From CAYONM01 sp964405325 (GTDB taxonomy: Bacteria > Planctomycetota > UBA11346), in the NCBI GenBank assembly GCA_964405325.1, contig CAYONM010000232.1, positions 1-5,773 on the forward strand: DNA of 5,773 nucleotides, given 5' to 3'. Below are positions 1-5,717 of this stretch, one piece after another; within the stretch, counting starts at the first letter, position 1, and each line of letters starts with the position of its first letter. Below the pieces are notes generated by a model. That model saw only the letters and a program-made list of their open reading frames with translations, was not told where the DNA came from and did not search any database. The translations under genes and the position numbers were made by a program.

Positions 1-58
1 CTCCTCTTGGAGCAATGAGCGCCTGCCGACCTCAGAGCTTTGAGCGGCCCTGGGGGTC

Positions 59-76
59 CGAGGGGTTTGCCCCTCG
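59..76 (-). other. GC-rich hairpin downstream of the LacI-type gene
   Basis: A perfect 7-bp stem (CGAGGGG / CCCCTCG) closes a 4-nt loop, about 40 bp beyond the stop codon of the LacI-family gene. It is at the right place to end or stabilise the 3' end of the bshC-lacI transcript. Reading on the minus strand it is followed by GACCCCC, with no T-run, so it does not qualify as a classical intrinsic terminator. Its right arm overlaps the dispersed repeat that starts at 69, so it may simply be part of that repeat's local context. The remaining bases 1-58 show no gene or clear signal. Confidence 0.35.
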
Positions 77-104
77 ATGTAAGAGCAGAAAACTGGGCGG
101 CGCC
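69..104. repeat. Dispersed intergenic repeat, copy 1
   Basis: Aligned without gaps, 31 of 36 bases match the stretch at 2497-2532. The shared core is CCCCTCGATGTA, then GAGC, GAAAAC and GGGCG separated by single mismatches. This copy lies just downstream of the LacI-family stop codon, while the other lies just upstream of bshC, in the same orientation. The two therefore bracket the two-gene block. The level of identity over non-coding DNA is far above chance. Whether it is a mobile-element remnant, a genome-wide interspersed repeat or a shared leader element cannot be decided here. Confidence 0.7.
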
Positions 105-115
105 TGGGTTGTTTT

Positions 116-1096
116 CTAAATCGAGAGGTCGCGGATGAGCTGGTACTGCAGCGTGACCGGTGGTGGTGCCTTGCCGGTGTTGATGTAAGCGAGCATCATA
201 TCGACCGCGGTCTTGGCGAGGTCCTCCGGAGGGATGGCCATGCTGGCGATCTTGGGCTCGGCGCTGCGGGCGAAGCTGGTATCGTTGAAGGTCATCAGGG
301 AGATCTTGGTGGGAACTCGGCGTTTCACGATGTGTCCCACGTGGGTGATCAGTGGCGCTAGGATATCGGCATAGCAGATCACGGCATCGATTTCTGAATG
401 CTTGGTAAAAAACTCGAGCAGATCAGTTTCCCGCACCGAGCGGTTCCAGATCTGATGGCCACGGCATTCGATTGGCGGCGCCAGGCCGGCTTCCTTGGCA
501 AAGCGTTTCAGAAAGCGCCAGCGGTCCTTACGCGAGTAATGCGTGGAGTGACCGCTCGGACAGAGATAGGCGATATGTTTGCGTCCACGTTCTGCCAGCA
601 GTCGGACCATTTCACGTACGGCGCTCTCCTCGTCAAAAGTGATACAGGCCGGATCTTTTCGCCGATTGGTATTGATTTGGACGACCGGAATGCAATGGCG
701 GGTCACATACGCCTCGATGGCCGGTGACAGGTCTTCCAGCGTCAAGAGGCCATCCAGGCAGTCCTCGCTGAGAATGCGTGGGATGTAGTCTGGCTCGCGG
801 CCGTGCAGATATTCGCACAGCAGCAGCTGGTCGTGCATCTGCAGTTCGGCCATGATCGTCAGCAGGACCTGCTGCGGTAGTGAATGCCAAAAATACAGCG
901 GCAGACCGATGGCCCGGTGCAGGCCCTTGCGCATGTTCACCGCAGTGCGGCTGGGACGGTAGCCGAGTTTTTCGGCTGCCTTCAGGATGGTCTGACGCGA
1001 GGTGTCTCGCATGCGGCCGGAGCCGCGGAGAGCCTCATAGACCGTGGGGATGGAGAAACCGGTGGCCTTGGCGATGTTTTTTGCAGTAACTGGCAT
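116..1096 (-). CDS. LacI/GalR-family transcriptional regulator
   Basis: This is a predicted cytoplasmic DNA-binding repressor or activator of 326 aa, close to the usual 330-350 aa of the family. Residues 3-50 form the LacI helix-turn-helix and hinge region (TAKNIAKATGFSIPTVYEAL, then LKAAEKLGYRPS). Residues 60-326 form the periplasmic-binding-protein-like effector domain, with recognisable blocks FDEESAVREMVRLLAERGRKHIAYL (split: FDEESAV at 154, GRKHIAYL at 171), DAVICYAD (237) and the late MTFNDTSFA (268) segment. I place the start at the ATG at 1096 because it puts the HTH at residue 3, as in typical LacI proteins. The frame stays open to an ATG at 1219, which would add 41 low-complexity residues and overlap bshC by 58 bp. 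No strong ribosome-binding site precedes either start. The gene follows bshC by 65 bp on the same strand, so co-transcription is plausible. The family usually senses sugars or nucleosides, but the ligand and operator are not visible here. Confidence 0.93.
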   Translation of the reverse strand: MPVTAKNIAKATGFSIPTVYEALRGSGRMRDTSRQTILKAAEKLGYRPSRTAVNMRKGLHRAIGLPLYFWHSLPQQVLLTIMAELQMHDQLLLCEYLHGREPDYIPRILSEDCLDGLLTLEDLSPAIEAYVTRHCIPVVQINTNRRKDPACITFDEESAVREMVRLLAERGRKHIAYLCPSGHSTHYSRKDRWRFLKRFAKEAGLAPPIECRGHQIWNRSVRETDLLEFFTKHSEIDAVICYADILAPLITHVGHIVKRRVPTKISLMTFNDTSFARSAEPKIASMAIPPEDLAKTAVDMMLAYINTGKAPPPVTLQYQLIRDLSI

Positions 1097-1161
1097 GGAA
1101 GCAGTATTGCTGGTTTGACCGTCCTGCAACGTATTGGGGGCTTGTGTCGTGGGGCGAAGAC

Positions 1162-2478
1162 TTAGGCGAGTTTCAGGTTGGGACCGGCCAGTGGATCGGA
1201 CAGGTGGTTGATCAGGCATTCGGCCAGGCCGGGACCGTGCTCCCAGACGGCTTGGAACAGGCTCATAACCCGTTCCTGCGGTTTGCCACGCGGGAAGAGT
1301 TGGGCGCGCAAAGTGCCAAAGGCCGGACGATCCAACTCCCGGCGGCGATGGCGTGTCAGACTGGCCGCCAGCCGGTGGCGCTCGCGCCGTAGCTTGGGCA
1401 GTCCGGTTTTCAGGGACGGATGGTCCGGTTGTGCCAGCTGGTCCAGCACTGCGTCCAGGGCGCTCAGGTCGATGGCGGGATCCAGGTCTGGTTTCTCGCT
1501 ATCGGCACGCAGCTGCTCTGGCTCCAAGCCCCAGCGTTGGCAAGCCCGTTGCAGCCATCCCGGCACCAGCTGCCGATGTTGTCTGGCGATGAACTGCGGT
1601 AGCTGTGCCTGCAATGCTGGATACAGGGGCTCGATAAAGTCGTGGTAGGCGCGTTCGCCGGGGCCGAGGATGGCATGGCTCGCTGGCAGGCAGAGCTGTT
1701 GGATGATGGGTCGCAGGGCTGCTCCGGTGCTGAGCTGCTCAGCCGTGGCCTGGTTTGGATGGGTGATGGCCCGCCGTCCCGTCGCTTCGTCTGCGAACCA
1801 GGGGGGGGCTGCCAGTTCGCCAGCAAAGGGATCGTTCCGACCGGCGGCCAGCAGGTGCTGGCGGTGCTCAGCCAGGGCCTGGCGTGGCCAATGGGCGTGG
1901 ATCCATTCGGCCTGCTCCTGCCAGAGGGGGCGGAGTTCATGCGCTTGCAGGCACACCAGCGGCCGGTCGGCAAACAGGGCCAGCATCAGGCGACAACACC
2001 AGGTGCCCAGCGCTTCGTTGTGCTGCGGGGCGTGTTGTTGAAGCCAGGAGCTGCCGAGTCGGCCGCGCAAACCCTGGCAGGCCGGCAGCAGGTCTTCCCA
2101 GCCGGCGGTTGCGGGCTGAAAACGGCTACTGGCGCTGGGTGTGCTGAACTGGCAGCGTACCCGCTGGATGCGACCATCTGGTTGGATCAGATCCGCATGA
2201 TCGGCTTCGCCGGTATCGTGATCTTCACTGGCGCACCAGAAAACCGGGATCCAGTCTTCACCAAGCTCCGTAGCCAGTGCCACCGCCTGCGCCGTCTTGA
2301 TCAGGCTATAGAGTGGACCACCACCGATGACCGGTTGCTGCCCGGTCACCACCACCTGGCAGTTCGGCTCGGCGAGTCGTCGAGCAGCTTCCTGCTGGGT
2401 CTGGCTGGCAGTGAGATGTTCGGCACTGGTACAGGCGATCTGGCTCAAGTGCTGTCGAAGGGCTGGCGACCAGGACAC
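1162..2478 (-). CDS. bshC: Bacillithiol biosynthesis cysteine-adding enzyme BshC (putative)
   Basis: The 438-aa product matches the BshC family, proposed to join cysteine to glucosaminyl-malate in the last step of bacillithiol synthesis in the cytoplasm. Family landmarks appear in order: VVVTGQQ (42-48), GPLYSLIK (54-61), IPVFWCASEDHD (77-88) with the following H94, LRPIIQ (255) with LGPGERAYHDFIEPLY (271-286), a basic helical coiled-coil-like stretch (about 355-385), and the C-terminal signature LFPRGKPQERV (394-404). The protein is about 100 residues shorter than the roughly 540-aa Bacillus form. The missing part seems to lie ahead of the VTGQQ motif and in the coiled-coil region, while the core motifs are intact, so I read it as a compact family member and not a fragment. 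The start is GTG at 2478, supported by a GAGGAG ribosome-binding site 5 nt upstream. BshA and BshB partners are not in the window. The LacI-type gene follows on the same strand. Confidence 0.9.
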   Translation of the reverse strand: MSWSPALRQHLSQIACTSAEHLTASQTQQEAARRLAEPNCQVVVTGQQPVIGGGPLYSLIKTAQAVALATELGEDWIPVFWCASEDHDTGEADHADLIQPDGRIQRVRCQFSTPSASSRFQPATAGWEDLLPACQGLRGRLGSSWLQQHAPQHNEALGTWCCRLMLALFADRPLVCLQAHELRPLWQEQAEWIHAHWPRQALAEHRQHLLAAGRNDPFAGELAAPPWFADEATGRRAITHPNQATAEQLSTGAALRPIIQQLCLPASHAILGPGERAYHDFIEPLYPALQAQLPQFIARQHRQLVPGWLQRACQRWGLEPEQLRADSEKPDLDPAIDLSALDAVLDQLAQPDHPSLKTGLPKLRRERHRLAASLTRHRRRELDRPAFGTLRAQLFPRGKPQERVMSLFQAVWEHGPGLAECLINHLSDPLAGPNLKLA

Positions 2479-2483
2479 GGCGA

Positions 2484-2489
2484 CTCCTC
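2484..2489 (-). promoter_or_regulatory. Ribosome-binding site of bshC
   Basis: GAGGAG on the minus strand sits 5 nt ahead of a GTG codon. It decides the choice of GTG at 2478 as the bshC start, since no ATG lies nearby at a suitable spacing. Confidence 0.8.
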
Positions 2490-2496
2490 ACGGCTG

Positions 2497-2532
2497 GCCC
2501 CTCGATGTATGAGCCGAAAACCGGGCGCCGAC
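2497..2532. repeat. Dispersed intergenic repeat, copy 2
   Basis: This is the partner of the repeat at 69-104: 31 of 36 aligned bases match, in the same orientation. Its end nearest bshC is 18 bp from the GTG start, so on the minus strand the repeat falls in the probable 5' leader or promoter zone of bshC. The AACCGGGCG end merges into the 11-bp inverted repeat at 2520-2578. Confidence 0.7.
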
Positions 2533-2578
2533 CGATACGATCGAGCCCTTGAATCCATGTGGCCGGGCGGCGCCCGGT
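2520..2578. repeat. GC-rich inverted repeat upstream of bshC
   Basis: ACCGGGCGCCG at 2520-2530 is the exact reverse complement of CGGCGCCCGGT at 2568-2578, with a 37-nt loop. After one mismatch the stem can continue with three more pairs (2532-2534 with 2564-2566). The right arm can alternatively fold on itself as CCGGGC-GGC-GCCCGG (2563-2577). These two folds exclude each other. No T-run follows on either strand, so it is not an intrinsic terminator. It could be the palindromic part of the dispersed repeat or a structured bshC leader. Confidence 0.6.
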
Positions 2579-2587
2579 GTGTTCACT

Positions 2588-2745
2588 TAGGGCCCGTCAA
2601 AAAATAAACATTACATTTCGCTTGATCTTTTGCCGCCCTTCTGCGTTGCTTATCGCTCACATATGCCCGATATGCTCACTCTTCGCGCCTTGAAGGATCG
2701 ACAAAATCTCTGCGCGATCTGTAACGTTTATTTCTTTCCGCACCC
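2588..2745. repeat. Imperfect ~150-bp palindromic intergenic element
   Basis: The outer arms AATAAACATTACA (2603-2615) and TGTAACGTTTATT (2720-2732) are reverse complements at 12 of 13 positions. Further inward, a TCGC block and a TTTG-CG block also pair at matching distances. The exact centre of symmetry of the arms (2667-2668) coincides with a small palindrome CATAT-GCCCG-ATATG (2660-2674). The whole stretch can therefore fold into one long, interrupted hairpin. It is AT-richer than the flanking genes and contains no transposase. The outer left end reads TAGGGCCCGTCAAAAAA; the matching right end has decayed. This looks like a MITE-like or REP-like non-autonomous repeat; the boundaries are approximate. 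Confidence 0.65.
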
Positions 2746-2867
2746 TTATCGACCAGCCGTCATGCCTGCCCATGGCTTCCCCGTTGTAAATCCATTCGAG
2801 ATTACCCAACCATTTCAGGCTGTTTTGAGGATATAAACGGGAAAATCGATGCCATTCAAAAAGAAGA
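2746..2867. other. Intergenic stretch with no recognisable feature
   Basis: This is the rest of the gap between the palindromic element and the tRNA-Cys terminator. I find no convincing reading frame, promoter pair or repeat in it. A short plus-strand frame running in from 2630 to 2836 mostly translates the palindromic element, has no ribosome-binding site, and is not regarded as a gene. Confidence 0.5.
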
Positions 2868-2900
2868 AAGCCCTTGTAAGCTCAGTGCTTACAAGGGCTT
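2868..2900 (-). terminator. Intrinsic terminator after tRNA-Cys
   Basis: A perfect 14-bp stem (2868-2881 with 2887-2900; arms AAGCCCTTGTAAGC and its complement) closes a 5-nt loop. On the minus strand it is followed by TTCTTCTTTTT, a T-rich tail. It begins 3 nt beyond the tRNA CCA end, so it terminates the rpmB-tRNA-Cys transcript. The plus-strand side has no T-run, so it acts in one direction. Confidence 0.92.
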
Positions 2901-2903
2901 ATC

Positions 2904-2977
2904 TGGAGGCGCCGCCCGGAATCGAACCGGGATAGCTGGATTTGCAATCCAGTGCGTAGCCATTCCGCCACAGCGCC
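2904..2977 (-). tRNA. tRNA-Cys (anticodon GCA)
   Basis: The 74-nt sequence folds as a complete cloverleaf. The acceptor stem GGCGCTG pairs with CGGCGCC (one G-U pair), the discriminator is U and CCA is encoded. The anticodon arm is CTGGA-TTGCAAA-TCCAG, giving anticodon GCA, which reads UGC/UGU cysteine codons. The T arm is CCCGG-TTCGATT-CCGGG. A U discriminator is the expected cysteine-tRNA identity base. The gene starts 28 bp after the rpmB stop codon on the same strand and has its own terminator immediately downstream, so it is probably processed from the rpmB transcript. Confidence 0.97.
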
Positions 2978-3005
2978 GGAAACCGCTGATGCAGTTGGGA
3001 AACGA

Positions 3006-3254
3006 TCAGGAGTCGCTGACGCTGGTCCAGCTGGGCTTGACCACCAGGCCGCTCTTGATGGCGCGGGTGCTGGCGTAGACGTATTGGGTTTTGCCATCGA
3101 TGACGGCACGGACCTTGCGCAGGTTGGGTTTGACGGCCCGCTTGTTGCGGCCCTTCACCTTGTTGCCCACACCGCCGTCGCGGCGCTTACCTTTTTCGCA
3201 CTTGGTCCAACCAGCAACCGTCCGACGACCAGTGAATGCACAGACTCGAGGCAT
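3006..3254 (-). CDS. rpmB: Large-subunit ribosomal protein bL28
   Basis: This 82-aa basic protein is a structural component of the 50S subunit. It begins MPRVCAFTGRR and carries the bL28 core GGVGNKVKGRNKRAVKPNL (27-45), KVRAVIDGK (47-55) and ASTRAIKSGLVVKP (61-74). Length is normal. It has only two cysteines (C5, C19) and lacks the paired CxxC motifs of the zinc-binding bL28 form. The ATG at 3254 is preceded by CAGGAG with a 6-nt gap. The frame is open far upstream, but those extra residues are antisense to the divergent gene and have no bL28 similarity. rpmG (bL33), a frequent neighbour elsewhere, is absent; tRNA-Cys follows instead. The core pattern is closer to Planctomycetota/Lentisphaerota bL28 than to the proteobacterial form, judged from memory. 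Confidence 0.96.
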   Translation of the reverse strand: MPRVCAFTGRRTVAGWTKCEKGKRRDGGVGNKVKGRNKRAVKPNLRKVRAVIDGKTQYVYASTRAIKSGLVVKPSWTSVSDS

Positions 3255-3260
3255 GATCAA

Positions 3261-3266
3261 CTCCTG
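3261..3266 (-). promoter_or_regulatory. Ribosome-binding site of rpmB
   Basis: CAGGAG on the minus strand lies 6 nt before the ATG at 3254. It fixes the rpmB start inside a frame that otherwise stays open for more than 1.5 kb upstream. Confidence 0.85.
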
Positions 3267-3294
3267 ACAAGGCCGCTCAACCAGCGGGCGAGGA

Positions 3295-3322
3295 AACCTA
3301 GGAAGCTGGCCGGTTCCGTCAA
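3295..3322 (-). promoter_or_regulatory. Predicted sigma-70-type promoter of rpmB-tRNA-Cys
   Basis: On the minus strand TTGACG (3317-3322, five of six bases of the -35 consensus) is followed after 16 bp by TAGGTT (3295-3300), which keeps the key first, second and last bases of the -10 consensus. Transcription would start near 3288, giving a leader of about 35 nt before rpmB. The position suits a ribosomal gene, but the -10 box is weak by consensus. Confidence 0.5.
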
Positions 3323-3383
3323 GGCAATTGTGCCAGCTTGGGCCTGGCGCAAGGCTTTGGCATGGTCCATGCCCCAGACCGGC

Positions 3384-5651
3384 ATGGCGCGCTCTTCTCC
3401 CGTGCTGGTGTTGATCCTGACCACGGCCTTGTTGCAGGCGGCGACGTTGCATCGGCTGGCTGGGCCATGGCAGGTGTGGCAAGAGGGGGGTGGCTTGCAC
3501 GTGGCCGTGGAGCTGGGCCTGCCGCCAACGGCCAGCGAGATGGCCATGCTGACCCTCTGGCATCAGGTCGATGCGCAAGCGAGCCTGAAGCCGGTGGCGG
3601 CACTGCCGGAGTTGGGTCCGGTGCAGCGACCACTGCGGCAACCATCCTGGTTGTTGCGCTGGAATCTGCTGCCTGAACAGGTCTTGGCAGGTCAGTATCA
3701 GGTGTATTACGGCCATCGCCTGGATGGCCACGAGCCCTTGCTGAGTTGGTGGACGCGGAATCGGCCGGCGAGTGCCGATCCGGTGCAAGTGGTGCTGGTC
3801 AGCCCCTGCAACTATCCCTTCGCGGGCGAATTGGCAGCCTTGGAGCAGGCGTACGGGGCGGTGGATCTGATCGTCGTTTTGGGCGCTGGTGTGAGCTCGC
3901 GTCTGGGGCAGGGGGGATGGGAGTCGCGATTGCCGTTGGTGGCGCTGAGCCCGGCGGCAGTTGATCTGACAGCGTGGGTGGGCTCGGAGCACATGTGGCG
4001 AGAGGGGCTTCGAGTCGGAATTCTGGGCTTGCCGGCCCAGCGTGATGCCCGCATCGCCAACGCGGTGATCAGTCGCGACGATAGTCCCTGGCAGGTCTTT
4101 CTCGACCCCGAGGGTATCTGGGATCATTCCCTGGTGGCCGAGTCGGGCCGGTTGGGTGATCTGGCTTTGTTGCTGGCGGCGGGTATGCGCCGGCGCTTGC
4201 CGCTGATCTGTAGTGCCGGTCGGGCCGTGGGACACGTCTCCGAGCCCTTGGGCATTGCGGTGGACTACGATCAGCGTCTCGGGCAACTGGCGATTATGCA
4301 ACGTCTGTTGAGCGTGTCGGATGTGGCCGTGGCCAGGCGGCATGCACAGCAGGCGAGCAAACCCCTGGATGAGGTGCTGCTGCTCGATGGTCGACTTACT
4401 CGCAATCAGCTGACCACCCTGACCACCAAGCTGGATCGCATCCTGGCCGACGAGGTGCAGGCTAGCGACAAGACCATTATCATTCGGCCGGGCGGCACCC
4501 GGCATGTGGTGGTGGGGGCTGCCGGCGGTGCCTTCCGTTCGGTGCCAGCCGAGGTGGCCTATCCCCTGCACGAGCGGGCGTTGATCTTGCTGCAGGTCGA
4601 GTTGGAACACTTGCGATGTCGTTTGGTGCAGAGCGATGGCAGCGATCTCCTTCCACCGTTGGTGTATGAGCCGATTCGCGATGGTCAGGAGGCCGGTGGC
4701 AGTGGCCGGGCCGGTGATCATGCCGCTGCCATGAACTGGCTGACCCAAGCGGAGGGGGCGGATGACTTCAGCGACGAGGTGCGCAATCATCTGATTTGGG
4801 CGGTTCGGCAGCGTTTTCAGGAGGTGGCCACCACGCCCGATGCTCTGCATCGTCTGTTGGATCGCAGTCTGGCTGAGACAGCCGCTTTGCCGCTGCTGCG
4901 TCGCTTGACCGCCCTGGACAGTGTGGTGGTGGGCGCCTGGCTACAGCGCCATCTGGACGTCGCCAGCCGAGTGATGCATGATTGGCTGCTTCGCCAATTG
5001 GCTGACCCGTCGGCCGATTTGCAGGGCCAGGATGCTGCTGCCGTGATCCGGAATTGTCAGGACCCGAGTACTCTGCGTAGTGTGTTAGCCTATTTGGATC
5101 GTTGCAGCGAGCAGCGCCGCTTGGCGCTGTTGCAGCATCTGGTGCTCCGCCTTCAGGATCAGGTGCAGGGGGCCTTGCCGCCAGATGCCGATCCCTGGAT
5201 CCAGCACGGCATGATGGTGGCCATCTTCGATTCGCCGTATCTGTCGGCCGATGCCCTGCAGGAGTTGTGCGTGGCAGTGGTGCCCCAGGTCCGGGGCTTG
5301 GCCCGTAAGCCGGTGCTGCGCTTCATCGGTACCCGGACCAGCGTCCGTTTTGCTGAGCAGTTGGCTTTCGATGCCAGTCAGCCGGCGCTGATTGCTGCTA
5401 TTGCCGATGCAGTGGCCGCTTATCCCGATACCGCCAGCAGCGGTGGCCTGCGTTTGGGTATCCGCCGCCAGCTGAAGAGCCAAGTCCTGAAGCAGACGCC
5501 GTGGTTACCCGATCCGCAGCAACGGCAACTGATTCAATTGGCTTTGTCAGATCAGCAGTGGCAGGGGCCGGAGCGCCAGGGGGTGCTGAAATCGTTGCGT
5601 CGCAGCAAACGCGACTTGCTGCCGGATGCGCTGAGGGACCAATCGCCCTGA
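3384..5651 (+). CDS. Predicted exported protein with degenerate phosphoesterase-like and helical-repeat regions
   Basis: I do not recognise a named gene. The 755-aa product opens with MARSS and a hydrophobic run (PVLVLILTTALLQA, residues 6-19), a likely signal peptide cut near residue 20 or an N-terminal anchor. Residues about 30-125 look like a beta-rich domain. Residues about 133-420 follow the order of a purple-acid-phosphatase/calcineurin-type metallophosphoesterase: a strand (VQVVLVSP), VVLGAGVSS where LGD would be expected, PLVALSPA where GNHD would be, FLDPEG (239), and near the end GGTRHVVVGAAGGAF (370-384), like the family's GT.Y.V.GGGGAP segment. The expected Asp/His/Asn metal ligands are replaced, so catalysis is unlikely. 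Residues about 450-755 are alpha-helical and Leu/Gln/Arg-rich, HEAT-like in appearance. ATG 3384 is chosen for the signal peptide; ATG 3369 and GTG/TTG codons further upstream in frame are alternatives, and no ribosome-binding site is strong. The gene diverges from rpmB. The domain call is by eye only. Confidence 0.8.
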   Translation: MARSSPVLVLILTTALLQAATLHRLAGPWQVWQEGGGLHVAVELGLPPTASEMAMLTLWHQVDAQASLKPVAALPELGPVQRPLRQPSWLLRWNLLPEQVLAGQYQVYYGHRLDGHEPLLSWWTRNRPASADPVQVVLVSPCNYPFAGELAALEQAYGAVDLIVVLGAGVSSRLGQGGWESRLPLVALSPAAVDLTAWVGSEHMWREGLRVGILGLPAQRDARIANAVISRDDSPWQVFLDPEGIWDHSLVAESGRLGDLALLLAAGMRRRLPLICSAGRAVGHVSEPLGIAVDYDQRLGQLAIMQRLLSVSDVAVARRHAQQASKPLDEVLLLDGRLTRNQLTTLTTKLDRILADEVQASDKTIIIRPGGTRHVVVGAAGGAFRSVPAEVAYPLHERALILLQVELEHLRCRLVQSDGSDLLPPLVYEPIRDGQEAGGSGRAGDHAAAMNWLTQAEGADDFSDEVRNHLIWAVRQRFQEVATTPDALHRLLDRSLAETAALPLLRRLTALDSVVVGAWLQRHLDVASRVMHDWLLRQLADPSADLQGQDAAAVIRNCQDPSTLRSVLAYLDRCSEQRRLALLQHLVLRLQDQVQGALPPDADPWIQHGMMVAIFDSPYLSADALQELCVAVVPQVRGLARKPVLRFIGTRTSVRFAEQLAFDASQPALIAAIADAVAAYPDTASSGGLRLGIRRQLKSQVLKQTPWLPDPQQRQLIQLALSDQQWQGPERQGVLKSLRRSKRDLLPDALRDQSP

Positions 5652-5717
5652 CATGTGTGTCGTTGCTGGCGGTCGCCGCACGGCTATTCCGATTTGCCTG
5701 TGAGCGCTGGGCTGTAA

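Noticed and set aside
1097..1161. Promoter for the LacI-type gene between it and bshC
   Set aside because: The best pair, TTGCAG with TACTGC at 17 bp, matches the consensus poorly and would leave almost no leader before the ATG.
2595..2600. TTGACG on the minus strand as a -35 box for bshC
   Set aside because: No acceptable -10 box lies 15-19 bp downstream (the sequence there is GC-rich), and the hexamer belongs to the end of the palindromic element.
1642..2607. A 321-codon plus-strand open frame opposite bshC
   Set aside because: It is a GC-rich shadow of bshC. bshC carries clear family motifs and a ribosome-binding site, while this frame shows neither.
2630..2836. A small plus-strand frame in the intergenic gap
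   Set aside because: Its first half translates the palindromic repeat, it has no ribosome-binding site, and such frames are commonly annotated by mistake within interspersed repeats.
2904..2977. Functional link between tRNA-Cys and the cysteine-using BshC nearby
   Set aside because: A strong terminator and about 390 bp of repeat-rich DNA separate them, so nothing in the sequence supports co-regulation beyond proximity.
2952..3383. N-terminal extension of the plus-strand 755-aa protein back to 2952
   Set aside because: The extra 144 codons run antisense through the tRNA and rpmB. The signal-peptide-like segment fits a start at 3384 (or 3369).
4664..4674. GTATGAGCCGA, identical to part of the dispersed repeat at 2507-2517
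   Set aside because: Only 11 bases match, within a coding region (Val-Tyr-Glu-Pro), with no similarity on either side; chance is enough.
3006..4850. A 614-codon open frame on the minus strand that ends with bL28
   Set aside because: Only the last 82 codons are a real gene. The rest is antisense to the exported-protein gene, is dominated by His, Gln, Arg and Pro, shows no domain pattern, and the rpmB ribosome-binding site sits at 3261-3266.
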